Part shown: piece after piece, positions 27,333 through 35,314 of the stretch | Layout: each line of letters opens with the position of its first letter | Numbering within the stretch: the stretch's first letter is position 1 | Position numbers and translations under genes: made by a program | Notes under the pieces: model-generated | Database searches by the model: none | Seen by the model: only the letters and a program-made list of their open reading frames with translations | What the model was told of the DNA's origin: nothing | NCBI GenBank assembly: GCA_946040795.1 | Contig: CAMGCK010000009.1 | Location: 1 to 43,600, forward strand | Reading direction: 5' to 3' | DNA length: 43,600 nucleotides | Source: an uncultured Lachnospiraceae bacterium | Lineage (GTDB): Bacteria > Bacillota > Clostridia > Lachnospirales > Lachnospiraceae

Positions 27333-28253
27333 ATGGAAACTTTAAAATATATGGTAAAGAGGGTCTTCCTTGCACTTCTCAGCCTGTTTGCGATCGTTAC
27401 GATCACATTCTTCCTGATGAATCTGATGCCCGGTGACCCGTTCATGTCTGAAAAAGCAACGGCGGAAACGCGCGCGATGCTGATTGCCAAGTATGGTCTT
27501 GACAAGCCTGTTATCGTTCAGTATGGCCGTTATTTGAGCAATTTGTTAAAAGGTGATTTCGGTACCAGCTATGTCCTTCAGAAGGGCCGGGCGGTACGTG
27601 AGATCATTACGGAATCCTTTGCGGTCTCCATGCAGATCGGTGTGCGAGCACTGATCTCTGCCGTGATCGTCGGTATTACGCTGGGCTGTATCTCCGGACT
27701 TTATAAGGACCGGCCTGTGGACAGTGTGATCCGCGTGCTTTCATCCATCGGTATCTCAACGCCGGGTTACGTTATCGCGTTCTCCCTGATGATCGTTCTG
27801 TCCGTAAAGATGAAGCTTCTTCCGGTTACTTACGATAAGGGGCTGGGTGCCATCATGCCGGTCATCACGTTAGCACTGTATTCCACCTGTTATCTGATAC
27901 GACTGACCCGTGCCAGTATTCTGGAGGTCCTTAATCAGGACTATTTACGAACCGTGCGCGCAAAGGGCATGTCGGAGTTTACTGTCATTTTTGTACATGC
28001 GTTAAAGAACTCGCTGATCCCCGTCATCACATACCTCGGTCCGCTGACCGCAAGTATTCTGACCGGCGGTTTTGTAGCTGAAAGTGTATTCAATGTTCCC
28101 GGTCTGGGCCGTTATTTTGTAACGTCCATTTCCTCACGTGACTACACCATGATCATGGGTGTTACCATTTTCTATTCGTCGATGATCGTCATCATGAATC
28201 TGGTATGCGATATCCTTTATAAGGCTGTCGACCCGCGCATCACGTTGGATTAA
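27333..28253 (+). CDS. oppB: Oligopeptide ABC importer, permease OppB
   Basis: The 306-residue integral membrane protein begins with MVKRVFLALLSLFAIVTITFFLMNLMPGDPF, of which MNLMPGDPF is the usual Opp/DppB start motif. Some six membrane segments follow. The cytoplasmic coupling loop (LRTVRAKGMSEFTVIF, the EAA-like motif) is near residue 205, and the last third contains the conserved ESVFNVPGLGRYFV. It forms half of the channel with OppC. A clear AGGAGAG site precedes ATG 27333. The gene ends 12 bases before oppC. Confidence 0.94.
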   Translation: METLKYMVKRVFLALLSLFAIVTITFFLMNLMPGDPFMSEKATAETRAMLIAKYGLDKPVIVQYGRYLSNLLKGDFGTSYVLQKGRAVREIITESFAVSMQIGVRALISAVIVGITLGCISGLYKDRPVDSVIRVLSSIGISTPGYVIAFSLMIVLSVKMKLLPVTYDKGLGAIMPVITLALYSTCYLIRLTRASILEVLNQDYLRTVRAKGMSEFTVIFVHALKNSLIPVITYLGPLTASILTGGFVAESVFNVPGLGRYFVTSISSRDYTMIMGVTIFYSSMIVIMNLVCDILYKAVDPRITLD

Positions 28254-28265
28254 GGAGGTGGAGTC

Positions 28266-29267
28266 ATGAAGATCAAAGATTTTTTGATGCACAGTTCACT
28301 AAGTCATGATGACTTTACTCCGCTGGCGGAAGGTTATTTCGGTGAGGAAAACCTGGATACGGAAGAAGTAGGCTATTGGAAGGCCAGCTGGCGCAGACTG
28401 AAGAGAAACAAGATCGCCATGGTGGCATTGTTCCTGATCATCATTCTGTTCCTGTTTGCGTTTGTGGGTCCGATGCTTTCACCATACACCTATGATCAGC
28501 AGATCCGCGGTCATGAGGCCATGTTCCCGTGTGTACAGCATCCTTTTGGTACGGACCGTCTTGGCCGTGACCTGATGGTTCGCTGCATGATCGGTACCCG
28601 AATCTCCATGATCGTCGGTATGGTTTCCGCGGTTATCGTCATGATCATCGGAAGCATTTACGGCGCAATCTCCGGCCTCATCGGCGGAAGAGTGGACATT
28701 ATCATGATGCGTGTCGTTGACATTATTTATTCTGTCCCGGAAATTCTGATGATCGTCGTTATCAAGATGGTTATCGGTGATTCCATAGAAAAGCTGGCGA
28801 CCAATGTAAAAATGTTTGTCGGTCTGCAGAAGATCGGTACCGGACTGATTGCAATCTTTATTGTATACGGTCTGTTGTACTGGGTCGGTATGGCGCGAAT
28901 CGTTCGCGGTCAGATCCTGCAGCTGAAGTCATTTGAATACGTAACGGCGGCAAAGGCACTGGGATGTTCCAGAGCGCGTCTGATAAAGCAGCATCTGCTG
29001 CCGAACTGTGTCGGTCAGCTGGTGGCAACCGTTATGCTGCAGATTCCTTCCGCAATTTTCACGGAAGCATTTCTGAGTTATCTCGGCATCGGTGTTTCTG
29101 CGCCGATGGCGTCACTCGGTTCGCTGACATCGGAAGCACTGAACGGATTCTCATCCTATCCGTACCGTGTTATTTTCCCGGCGCTTCTGATCAGTCTGAT
29201 CATTCTGTCATTCAATCTGTTTGGTGATGGTCTGAGAGATGCGTTGGATCCGAAGATGAAAAAGTAA
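28266..29267 (+). CDS. oppC: Oligopeptide ABC importer, permease OppC
   Basis: The 333-residue permease has a longer cytoplasmic N-terminus (about 50 residues) before the first membrane segment (RLKRNKIAMVALFLIIILF). HPFGTDRLGRDLMVR is the OppC/DppC signature. The EAA-like loop (VTAAKALGCSRARLIKQH) is near residue 225, and FLSYLGIGV lies near 275. A strong AAGGAGGTGG site precedes ATG 28266. It partners OppB. After it comes a 276-base gap with a folded element before oppA. Confidence 0.94.
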   Translation: MKIKDFLMHSSLSHDDFTPLAEGYFGEENLDTEEVGYWKASWRRLKRNKIAMVALFLIIILFLFAFVGPMLSPYTYDQQIRGHEAMFPCVQHPFGTDRLGRDLMVRCMIGTRISMIVGMVSAVIVMIIGSIYGAISGLIGGRVDIIMMRVVDIIYSVPEILMIVVIKMVIGDSIEKLATNVKMFVGLQKIGTGLIAIFIVYGLLYWVGMARIVRGQILQLKSFEYVTAAKALGCSRARLIKQHLLPNCVGQLVATVMLQIPSAIFTEAFLSYLGIGVSAPMASLGSLTSEALNGFSSYPYRVIFPALLISLIILSFNLFGDGLRDALDPKMKK

Positions 29268-29285
29268 AAGTCCGACGAATGAAAG

Positions 29286-29464
29286 GATTCCTTATTTACA
29301 GGAATCGCGTCCATATCGTCCCTTTTCCGGATTCACAGACTGTCCGCCTTCGGCGTTCACCACTGCTTCGCAGTTTATGTCTGTTCATCAGGAAAAGGTC
29401 CTCTGTAAGCCTTCACCAACAAATACGTTCATGCAAGCATGAGTATTTGCTGGTTTGTCTTACA
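29286..29464 (+). other. Large folded intergenic element between oppC and oppA
   Basis: Three successive stems fill most of this gap. Stem A: GATTCCT (29286-29292) with AGGAATC (29300-29306). Stem B: CCTTTTCC (29321-29328) with GGAAAAGG (29391-29398), continuing inward through GAT/ATC and CAGAC (29336-29340) with GTCTG (29379-29383), and enclosing two small hairpins, CGCC-TTC-GGCG (29345-29355) and ACTGC-TTC-GCAGT (29362-29374). Stem C: TGTAAG (29404-29409) with CTTACA (29459-29464), then ACCA, CAAATA and TCATG pairing with TGGT, TATTTG and CATGA around loop CAAG. No T-run follows. It could be an RNA-stability or processing element, a structured RNA, or a dispersed repeat. Confidence 0.7.
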
Positions 29465-29483
29465 TGTCCGCTTGATTTATGAT
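29455..29483 (+). promoter_or_regulatory. Possible separate promoter of oppA
   Basis: TTGTCT (29455-29460), a 17-base spacer and TATGAT (29478-29483). The -35 overlaps the descending arm of stem C. A separate promoter would explain extra synthesis of the binding protein relative to the permease. The -35 is weak. Confidence 0.4.
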
Positions 29484-29543
29484 ATTTTCTTCCCCCGGGG
29501 AGCAAATATAAACTACTTACTTAATCACATAAGGAGGAGAAAC

Positions 29544-31184
29544 ATGAAACTGAAAAACATTATGGCAATGCTTCTTGCAGCCCTGATGGTAATGTCCCTT
29601 GCAGCCTGCGGCGGCAACGGCGGTTCTGAAACCACCACTGCAGCAGCCGGCGAGGCCACTACTGCAGCAGCCGGTGATGAAACCACCGCAGCAGGTGAGA
29701 CCACCGCTGACGGTCTGGAAATCGGCGTTGTTGGTGGTTCTGAAGACTCCATGGGTCTGAACACCGCTACCGTTGGTGCACTGAACGGCCTGTCTGCTTG
29801 CCGTCACGTATACGAAGGTCTTTACAAGATCGGTGCTGACGGTGAAGTTACTCTTGGCCAGGCAGCAAAGGCAGAGCAGAGCGACGACGGTCTGACCTGG
29901 ACTTTCACTCTTCGTGATGACATCACCTGGTCTGACGGCGAGCCTGTTACCGCTGAAGATTTCATCTACGGCTTTGATTTCCTTGTGGAATCCGCTGATG
30001 ATTACAGCACCATTCTTTCTGACGTTGCTGACAAGTGGGAAGCAACGGATGACAAGACGGTCGTAATCAACACCAAGTTTGCTTGCGGTTACCTTCCGTC
30101 CATTCTTGCATTCCCGTCTACCTATCCGGTAAGAAAGGATATGGTTGAGGAATTCGGCGAATCTTACGCAACGGAAGCTGACAAGGCCGTTTACAACGGA
30201 CCGTTCGAAGTTGTTTCCTGGGAACACCAGGCAAAGATCGTCATGAGCAAGCGTACTGATTATTACGATGCAGCCAATATTGCAGTCGGTAAGATCAATT
30301 GGGTTCTGACCTCTGAAGAGAGCACTGCTCTGAACCAGTTCAAGTCCGGCGACATCATCTACTCTGACGTTATTCCGGATGAAGAAGTTGCAAGCATGGT
30401 CAACAACGGCCTGCATTACGCTTCCGGTATGAACAACTACTGTGTAATGTTCAACCTCGGTGACAACGGCAACGACGTTCTGAAGGACGTACGTGTTCGT
30501 GAAGCTCTTTCTCTTGCTATCGACAGACAGCGTATCATCAACATCCGTGACCTGAACGATGAAATGGGTTATTCTTTAACCTGTTCCGGTTTCACGAACG
30601 CAGATGGTGTGGACTTTGTTGATTACATCGATCCGTGGTTCGATGCCGAAGATTACGAAGGCAACTGTGAAAAGGCTAAGCAGCTTCTTGCAGAGGCTGG
30701 TTACGAAGGCGGCGCCGGTTTCCCGGCTCTGAACTACATCGTAAACAACGACTCCCGTAAGGAGGTTGCAGAATCTGTTGTCAATGACTGGAAGGAAGTT
30801 CTGGGCATCGACACCATCACTGTTAACAAGATTGAAGGCTTCTTCGCAGCTCGTTCCGGCGGTGACTTCGACCTTGCATACTATGGCTGGTGGATGGACT
30901 ACACCGACATCTCCAACATGATCGGTTCCATGGTTTCCGTACAGGACAACAACTGCTTCTGGACCAACGAAGACTTCCTGACTGCATACAACAATGCAAT
31001 CACTACGGAAGATCAGAAGGCTCAGTGGGATTACTACAAGGAGTGTGAAGCAATCATGGCTCAGGATCTTCCTGTTACCCCGATCCTTCATTCTCAGTCC
31101 ACCTTCCTGTTTGATGACACGAACTACGATGGTCTGGTATACTCTTGCGGTAATTTCGTATTTACCTATATAAAGGCAAAATAA
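29544..31184 (+). CDS. oppA: Oligopeptide-binding lipoprotein OppA
   Basis: The start is ATG 29544 behind AAGGAGGAG; an earlier in-frame ATG at 29439 falls inside the folded element. The 546-residue protein has a lipoprotein signal peptide with lipobox LAAC (Cys22), then a Thr/Ala-rich linker of short repeats (about residues 28-56). The rest is a family 5 solute-binding protein: YEGLYKIGADGEV, the LRDDITWSDGEPVTAEDFIYGF motif near residue 130, and VREALSLAIDRQRI near 320. It captures peptides outside the cell for OppBCDF. It comes last in the operon, whereas many operons place it first, and a strong hairpin follows it. Confidence 0.95.
   Translation: MKLKNIMAMLLAALMVMSLAACGGNGGSETTTAAAGEATTAAAGDETTAAGETTADGLEIGVVGGSEDSMGLNTATVGALNGLSACRHVYEGLYKIGADGEVTLGQAAKAEQSDDGLTWTFTLRDDITWSDGEPVTAEDFIYGFDFLVESADDYSTILSDVADKWEATDDKTVVINTKFACGYLPSILAFPSTYPVRKDMVEEFGESYATEADKAVYNGPFEVVSWEHQAKIVMSKRTDYYDAANIAVGKINWVLTSEESTALNQFKSGDIIYSDVIPDEEVASMVNNGLHYASGMNNYCVMFNLGDNGNDVLKDVRVREALSLAIDRQRIINIRDLNDEMGYSLTCSGFTNADGVDFVDYIDPWFDAEDYEGNCEKAKQLLAEAGYEGGAGFPALNYIVNNDSRKEVAESVVNDWKEVLGIDTITVNKIEGFFAARSGGDFDLAYYGWWMDYTDISNMIGSMVSVQDNNCFWTNEDFLTAYNNAITTEDQKAQWDYYKECEAIMAQDLPVTPILHSQSTFLFDDTNYDGLVYSCGNFVFTYIKAK
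29628..29712 (+). repeat. Low-complexity Thr/Ala linker repeats in oppA
   Basis: Imperfect direct repeats of the type GAAACCACCACTGCAGCAG, with spacing 24, 27 and 18 bases, encode ETTTAAAG, EATTAAAGD, ETTAAG and ETTAD. They form a flexible tether between the lipid anchor and the binding domain; such linkers often vary in copy number between strains. Confidence 0.75.
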
Positions 31185-31231
31185 TTTGCACGAAGCTGCA
31201 TGAAACATAAGTCTTTTTAAGACAAGGCGTG

Positions 31232-31262
31232 ATCCGCCGCGGAAGACCGCGGCGGATTTATG
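31232..31262 (+). terminator. Strong GC-rich hairpin after oppA, probable terminator
   Basis: ATCCGCCGCGG (31232-31242) pairs perfectly over 11 bases with CCGCGGCGGAT (31247-31257) around loop AAGA, followed by TTTAT. The stem is very stable but the T-run is short, so termination may be partial, letting some transcripts reach the downstream peptidase genes. Confidence 0.65.
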
Positions 31263-31388
31263 CCATTAAAGCGATCATGCCTTATGATCCGGTACTATTT
31301 ACAAAAACACTCGTTTATTGACGCAAAATCGTACATTTGCGCGGCTTTACGTGAGCAGATGAGCAAATTGCTCCGAGGAGGAGAACGT

Positions 31389-33089
31389 ATGAAGAAACTG
31401 GCAATTTTGGCCGTACCTTACGCATACATTTACGGCGGGCCGGCTGAGGGCGCGGAGAATCTCACCGGTGTTCAGGATGACCTGTTTTCCGGATGGGCGG
31501 TTTTATACGACACGGATGAGACCGTGAACGGCTGGGCACACATCACCACTTTTTATAATTACAGGGGCTGGGTGAAGGAAGCGGAACTTCTTGAAATTAC
31601 GGAAGAGGAGCTTCGTGCACGACAGAACAAGGAACGGTTTGTGAAGATCCATCGTCACGCAGCCGATGTTCTGGATCGTCCTGATGTACAGGGCAATCAC
31701 GTGGAGACCATCCCGCGTCACGGTATTGTGGAATTGATCGAGCATAATGAAAACGGATGGTCTGCGGTACGCACCGCAAGCGGCAGAGAAGGCTTCACGA
31801 GAACGGTTTTCCTGGCAAAGCGTAAAGATTCCGATGCATTTCTCCTGGGTACGCCGATCCTGGACCAGCCCGGTAACGCTTACCTTGAAAAGGAATACGA
31901 ATTCCGGAAGGCCCTTGTGGATACGGCCATGTCTTATATGGGGACCCAGTACCGCTGGGGCGGAAAGGGACAGGAGGGCCTGGATTGTTCCGGTCTCATG
32001 TTCGCAAGTTATTCGGAAAACGGTTATCTGATCTATCGCGATGCCGCCATCAAGCCGGGATTTCCGATCCGGGAAATCAGCAGGGAAGAACTGAATCCGG
32101 GCGATCTCATTTTTTTCCCGGGACATGTGGCCATGTACATCGGCGATCACCGTTACATACATTCTACCGCTTATTATCCGAATGCGGGCGTCTGCATCAA
32201 CAGTCTGGATCCGGCCGATCCGGACTTCCGTGAAGACCTGCTTCATAAGATCGAGGGATGCGGCTCGGTATTCCCCGCAAAAACCGATCTTACGAAAGAA
32301 AAGATCGTGGATGAGCTATCAGGGATGGAAGGAAATATCAGCTTTGCATATAAGGATCCTCGCGACGGTGAGACGATCCTGTTCCGCGAAAAAGAACCGC
32401 ACATTGCCGCAAGCATCATTAAACTGTTCCTGGTGGGCACGGTATTTGAACTGGCAGAAACAGGTGCGCTGGATCTTGAAGAAAAGATATGCATTGCAAA
32501 AGAGCGGTGTGTCCCGTCCTGCGGTGTGTTGAATTATTTTGAAAAGGACACGGAAATGAGCATTCGCGATCTGGCGGAGCTTGCGGTCATCGTCAGCGAC
32601 AACACAGCCTGCAACGCGTTGTTTGACCGTGTGGGCAAGCCGGCTGTCGATGCTTTCTGCGAAAAATACGGTTTCACCGGCACATCCCTTAACCGGAAGA
32701 TGTTTGACAGTGTGCTTGCGGCGCAGGGCATTGAGAATTATGTGACAGCGGAAGACGTGATGCGCTTCATGGAAATGGTGCTGAACGGAACGCTTGTTTC
32801 CGAAAAAGCATCCGGTGAGATCTTTAGGATCCTGTCCGATCAGCGTCTGAACGGCAAGATTCCCTTCCTTCTTCACAACCGGAAGGAAAAGGTGACGATC
32901 GCGCATAAAACCGGTGAAGACACACGTACGACGCATGACTGCGGCATCGTGCAGAAGGGAAATGCGCCGGCAGAAGAGGCGCGTCCGTTCATTGTCTGTT
33001 TCCTCGGAAATGATACCGATGTGGCCGCCTATGAATCCTACATGGCAGTATTAAGCGAACGTTTATATAAAAGGAGCCTGGAAAAATGA
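31389..33089 (+). CDS. SH3b - NlpC/P60 - beta-lactamase-like serine hydrolase fusion
   Basis: The start is ATG 31389 with GAGGAGGAG upstream; an in-frame ATG at 31260 lies at the terminator hairpin. The 566 residues hold three parts. Residues 1 to about 165 are two SH3-like domains of the YkfC type. About 175-300 is an NlpC/P60 cysteine peptidase with GLDCSG (Cys200), GHVAMYIG (His246) and His258 as the triad. About 315-566 is a class A beta-lactamase-like domain with S-I-I-K (Ser342, Lys345), SDN (403-405) and KTG (507-509). The expected deacylating Glu after the SDN motif is not seen, so true beta-lactamase action is doubtful. No signal peptide or membrane segment is visible. YkfC cuts L-Ala-gamma-D-Glu from diamino acids in recycled murein peptides; that role is inferred from the domain and the opp neighbour. 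The stop overlaps the next start (ATGA). Confidence 0.85.
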   Translation: MKKLAILAVPYAYIYGGPAEGAENLTGVQDDLFSGWAVLYDTDETVNGWAHITTFYNYRGWVKEAELLEITEEELRARQNKERFVKIHRHAADVLDRPDVQGNHVETIPRHGIVELIEHNENGWSAVRTASGREGFTRTVFLAKRKDSDAFLLGTPILDQPGNAYLEKEYEFRKALVDTAMSYMGTQYRWGGKGQEGLDCSGLMFASYSENGYLIYRDAAIKPGFPIREISREELNPGDLIFFPGHVAMYIGDHRYIHSTAYYPNAGVCINSLDPADPDFREDLLHKIEGCGSVFPAKTDLTKEKIVDELSGMEGNISFAYKDPRDGETILFREKEPHIAASIIKLFLVGTVFELAETGALDLEEKICIAKERCVPSCGVLNYFEKDTEMSIRDLAELAVIVSDNTACNALFDRVGKPAVDAFCEKYGFTGTSLNRKMFDSVLAAQGIENYVTAEDVMRFMEMVLNGTLVSEKASGEIFRILSDQRLNGKIPFLLHNRKEKVTIAHKTGEDTRTTHDCGIVQKGNAPAEEARPFIVCFLGNDTDVAAYESYMAVLSERLYKRSLEK

Positions 33090-34465
33090 CTACGTATGAA
33101 GAAAAGTACATTGAGAGCCTGAAGAGTGAGATCCCGGATGATGTTCTCCGTTACCGCATGGCAGGCATGTTCAAAGAGGCCGTGGAAGCCATCGACCGCT
33201 GGATCATGCGCAATGTTTCCAGGGAGATGAATGAGCGCCTTCTCATTGAGAAGGAGCACATTGGCCTTTTACAGGACGAATTTCCTTTCACGGAAAAAGA
33301 AGCACTTGATCTTGCCAAACAGGATATTCCGGAGTTTACCGCAGAGGATCTGAAGGCGCTGGACGATGCCGGTGTCTGTGAATGGATCTACATCGATGGA
33401 AAAAAGCATTATTTTGATCGTTTCTGGGAAACGGCGACTCACGTGGTGAAAGAGCTTTCCGACCTTGTTCACGGCACGGAAGGCGATCCGGAATCACAGA
33501 AGCTCCTGACGGAAGCACTAAGCGCCATGAAGCAGAACGGCAGCGCAAAATACCGTACCACAGCTGAAGTGACCTATCGTCTGCATGACGATGTTTTCAC
33601 GCCCGGCATGGAACTGAAGGTATGGCTTCCGATCCCGGCTGAGCAGTTCCAGACATCGGATGTGCAGATACTGGAAACGTCGCACGAAGTGAAGGAGATT
33701 GCCGGCAATGATGCGCCTGCAAGAACCGTTTTTTTCCATGAAAAGCTGGAAAAGAACGAGACTTTCTCCGTGAAGTATTCCTTTGTAACGGAAAACAAGT
33801 ATGTGGATGCGCGAAATTCTGCCGATCAGGCTGTCTTAGGCACTTACGATTTTGATGTGGATGAGCTTCAGCCGCATGTCCGCTTCTCGCCGTACCTTCG
33901 CGCGCTGTCTTCGGAGATTGTCGGCGATGAAAAGAACCCCATCCGCATTGCGGAAAAGATCTTTGACTATGTGACCTCCCGCGTGAAGTATTCCTACATG
34001 CGCGATTATTTCCTGCTGGATGACATCCCGCAGTACTGTGCGCGCAACCTGCGCGGTGACTGCGGCGTTCAGGCACTTCTATTCATCACGCTTTGCCGTA
34101 TGAACGGTGTTCCGGCTCGCTGGCAGAGCGGTATGTGCAGTGCCGGACAGCGTGACTTTGGTGCGCACGATTGGGCGATGTTCTATGTTGAGCCCTTTGG
34201 CTGGCTTTTTGCGGATCCCTCATACGGCGGTTCTGCATACAGGGACGGCGATGAGGAACGCAGATGGTTCTACTTCGGCAATCTGGATCCGTTCCGCGTT
34301 ACAGCCAATCATGAATTCCAGGCACCGCTGACTCCGGCAAAGAAGTATCGCCGTTATGATCCGTATGATAATCAGGCGGGTGAAGCTGAGACTCCGGACT
34401 TCGGTATTTCAGGCGGAGACCGTGATATCGAGCGCAGGATCCTCTCCATTGAAAAACTGGACTGA
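33086..34465 (+). CDS. Transglutaminase-like cysteine peptidase, cytosolic
   Basis: The 459-residue protein overlaps the previous gene by four bases (ATGA), so the two are translationally coupled. The N-terminal 140 residues are helical and acidic without a signal peptide. A beta-rich stretch (TTAEVTYRLHDDVFTPGMELKVWLPIP contains the key alternating strands) follows near 155-260. The transglutaminase-like core near 290-390 has Cys326 in LRGDCGVQA, His361 in GAHDWAMF and Asp377 in FADPSYGG, a complete Cys-His-Asp triad. Bacterial members usually hydrolyse peptides or amides. Substrate is unknown; next to the opp genes and the NlpC/P60 fusion, I infer work on imported peptides. Confidence 0.82.
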   Translation: MTTYEEKYIESLKSEIPDDVLRYRMAGMFKEAVEAIDRWIMRNVSREMNERLLIEKEHIGLLQDEFPFTEKEALDLAKQDIPEFTAEDLKALDDAGVCEWIYIDGKKHYFDRFWETATHVVKELSDLVHGTEGDPESQKLLTEALSAMKQNGSAKYRTTAEVTYRLHDDVFTPGMELKVWLPIPAEQFQTSDVQILETSHEVKEIAGNDAPARTVFFHEKLEKNETFSVKYSFVTENKYVDARNSADQAVLGTYDFDVDELQPHVRFSPYLRALSSEIVGDEKNPIRIAEKIFDYVTSRVKYSYMRDYFLLDDIPQYCARNLRGDCGVQALLFITLCRMNGVPARWQSGMCSAGQRDFGAHDWAMFYVEPFGWLFADPSYGGSAYRDGDEERRWFYFGNLDPFRVTANHEFQAPLTPAKKYRRYDPYDNQAGEAETPDFGISGGDRDIERRILSIEKLD

Positions 34466-34527
34466 AATTCAACAGATGCGCCACATCCTGTATGGGGTGA
34501 GGACAGACTTCACAAAATATTCATACG

Positions 34528-34563
34528 CACCCGTATTCCGAGACGAATACGGGTGTTGTCATT
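34528..34563 (+). terminator. Perfect 11-pair hairpin after the peptidase genes
   Basis: CACCCGTATTC (34528-34538) pairs with GAATACGGGTG (34545-34555) around CGAGAC; TTGTCATTT follows. The T-run is interrupted. The hairpin directly abuts the -35 of the radC promoter. Confidence 0.6.
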
Positions 34564-34584
34564 TCCATCGAACTATGATAAAAT
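34556..34584 (+). promoter_or_regulatory. Promoter of the radC-mre operon
   Basis: TTGTCA (34556-34561), a 17-base spacer and TAAAAT (34579-34584), with TG one base before the -10 (extended -10). Transcription should start near 34591. It would drive radC and, given the close spacing, the elongation genes that follow. Confidence 0.7.
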
Positions 34585-34627
34585 ACTATGGTCCTGGCTT
34601 CTGCGATTTTAAGAACGGAGGTCAGTC

Positions 34628-35314
34628 TTGGGAAATACAATACGTGAAATGCCGGAGAGCATGAGACCCTATGAGAAATGCCTGCGTATCGGGCCGGAAG
34701 GACTGAGCGATGAGGAACTTCTTGCAGTGATCCTGCGAACCGGTACAAAAGGGAAAACATCCGTGGAACTTGCGGTATCGGTACTGCAGGCGGCCGGCGG
34801 AAGTCTTTCGGGACTCCGGAATCTTTCGGAGCGCGAACTCATGAGAATACACGGAATCGGGAAGGTCAAGGCCATCGAGCTTCGATGCCTTCTGCAGCTG
34901 TGCGGGCGCATTGCCCGGAGCGATTTTCTGAACGGACCCGATTTTTCAGACCCGAAGCGAATTGCGGATTTCTTCATGGAGGAAATGCGCATGCTGGCTC
35001 AGGAGGAGGTCCGTGTTCTCTATTTAAACACAAAAAGCAGGCTGATCCGTGAAGAAACGGTCTCACGCGGAACAGTGAACACTTCGCTGTTTCCGGTACG
35101 GGAGATCCTGGTACGGGCCCTGAAGAACGAAGCGGTCTATATGATCCTTCTCCATAATCATCCCAGCGGGGATCCGGCGCCTTCGCAGGCAGACATCAGT
35201 GTTACGAAGAACATTGCGCTTGCGGGCCGTCTCATCGGCGTGCAGCTTCTGGATCATATCGTACTGGGCGACCACCGCTATGTCAGTATGCGGGAAAGAG
35301 AATTGTTTGAATGA
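34628..35314 (+). CDS. radC: RadC family JAB/MPN protein
   Basis: The start is TTG 34628, six bases after GGAGG (34617-34621). The 228-residue protein has an N-terminal helix-hairpin-helix (MRIHGIGKVKAIEL, near residue 75) and a C-terminal JAMM-type metal motif HNHPSGDPAPSQAD (His176, His178, Asp189). RadC was named as a DNA repair protein, but that role is doubted in several bacteria; the fold is that of a metallopeptidase. Its place before mreC is conserved in many bacteria. The stop overlaps mreC by four bases. Confidence 0.94.
   Translation: MGNTIREMPESMRPYEKCLRIGPEGLSDEELLAVILRTGTKGKTSVELAVSVLQAAGGSLSGLRNLSERELMRIHGIGKVKAIELRCLLQLCGRIARSDFLNGPDFSDPKRIADFFMEEMRMLAQEEVRVLYLNTKSRLIREETVSRGTVNTSLFPVREILVRALKNEAVYMILLHNHPSGDPAPSQADISVTKNIALAGRLIGVQLLDHIVLGDHRYVSMRERELFE

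Noticed and set aside
29279-29482. 67-codon open frame between oppC and oppA
   Set aside because: It runs through the paired arms of the folded element and has a Ser/Arg/Leu-rich composition with no family resemblance.
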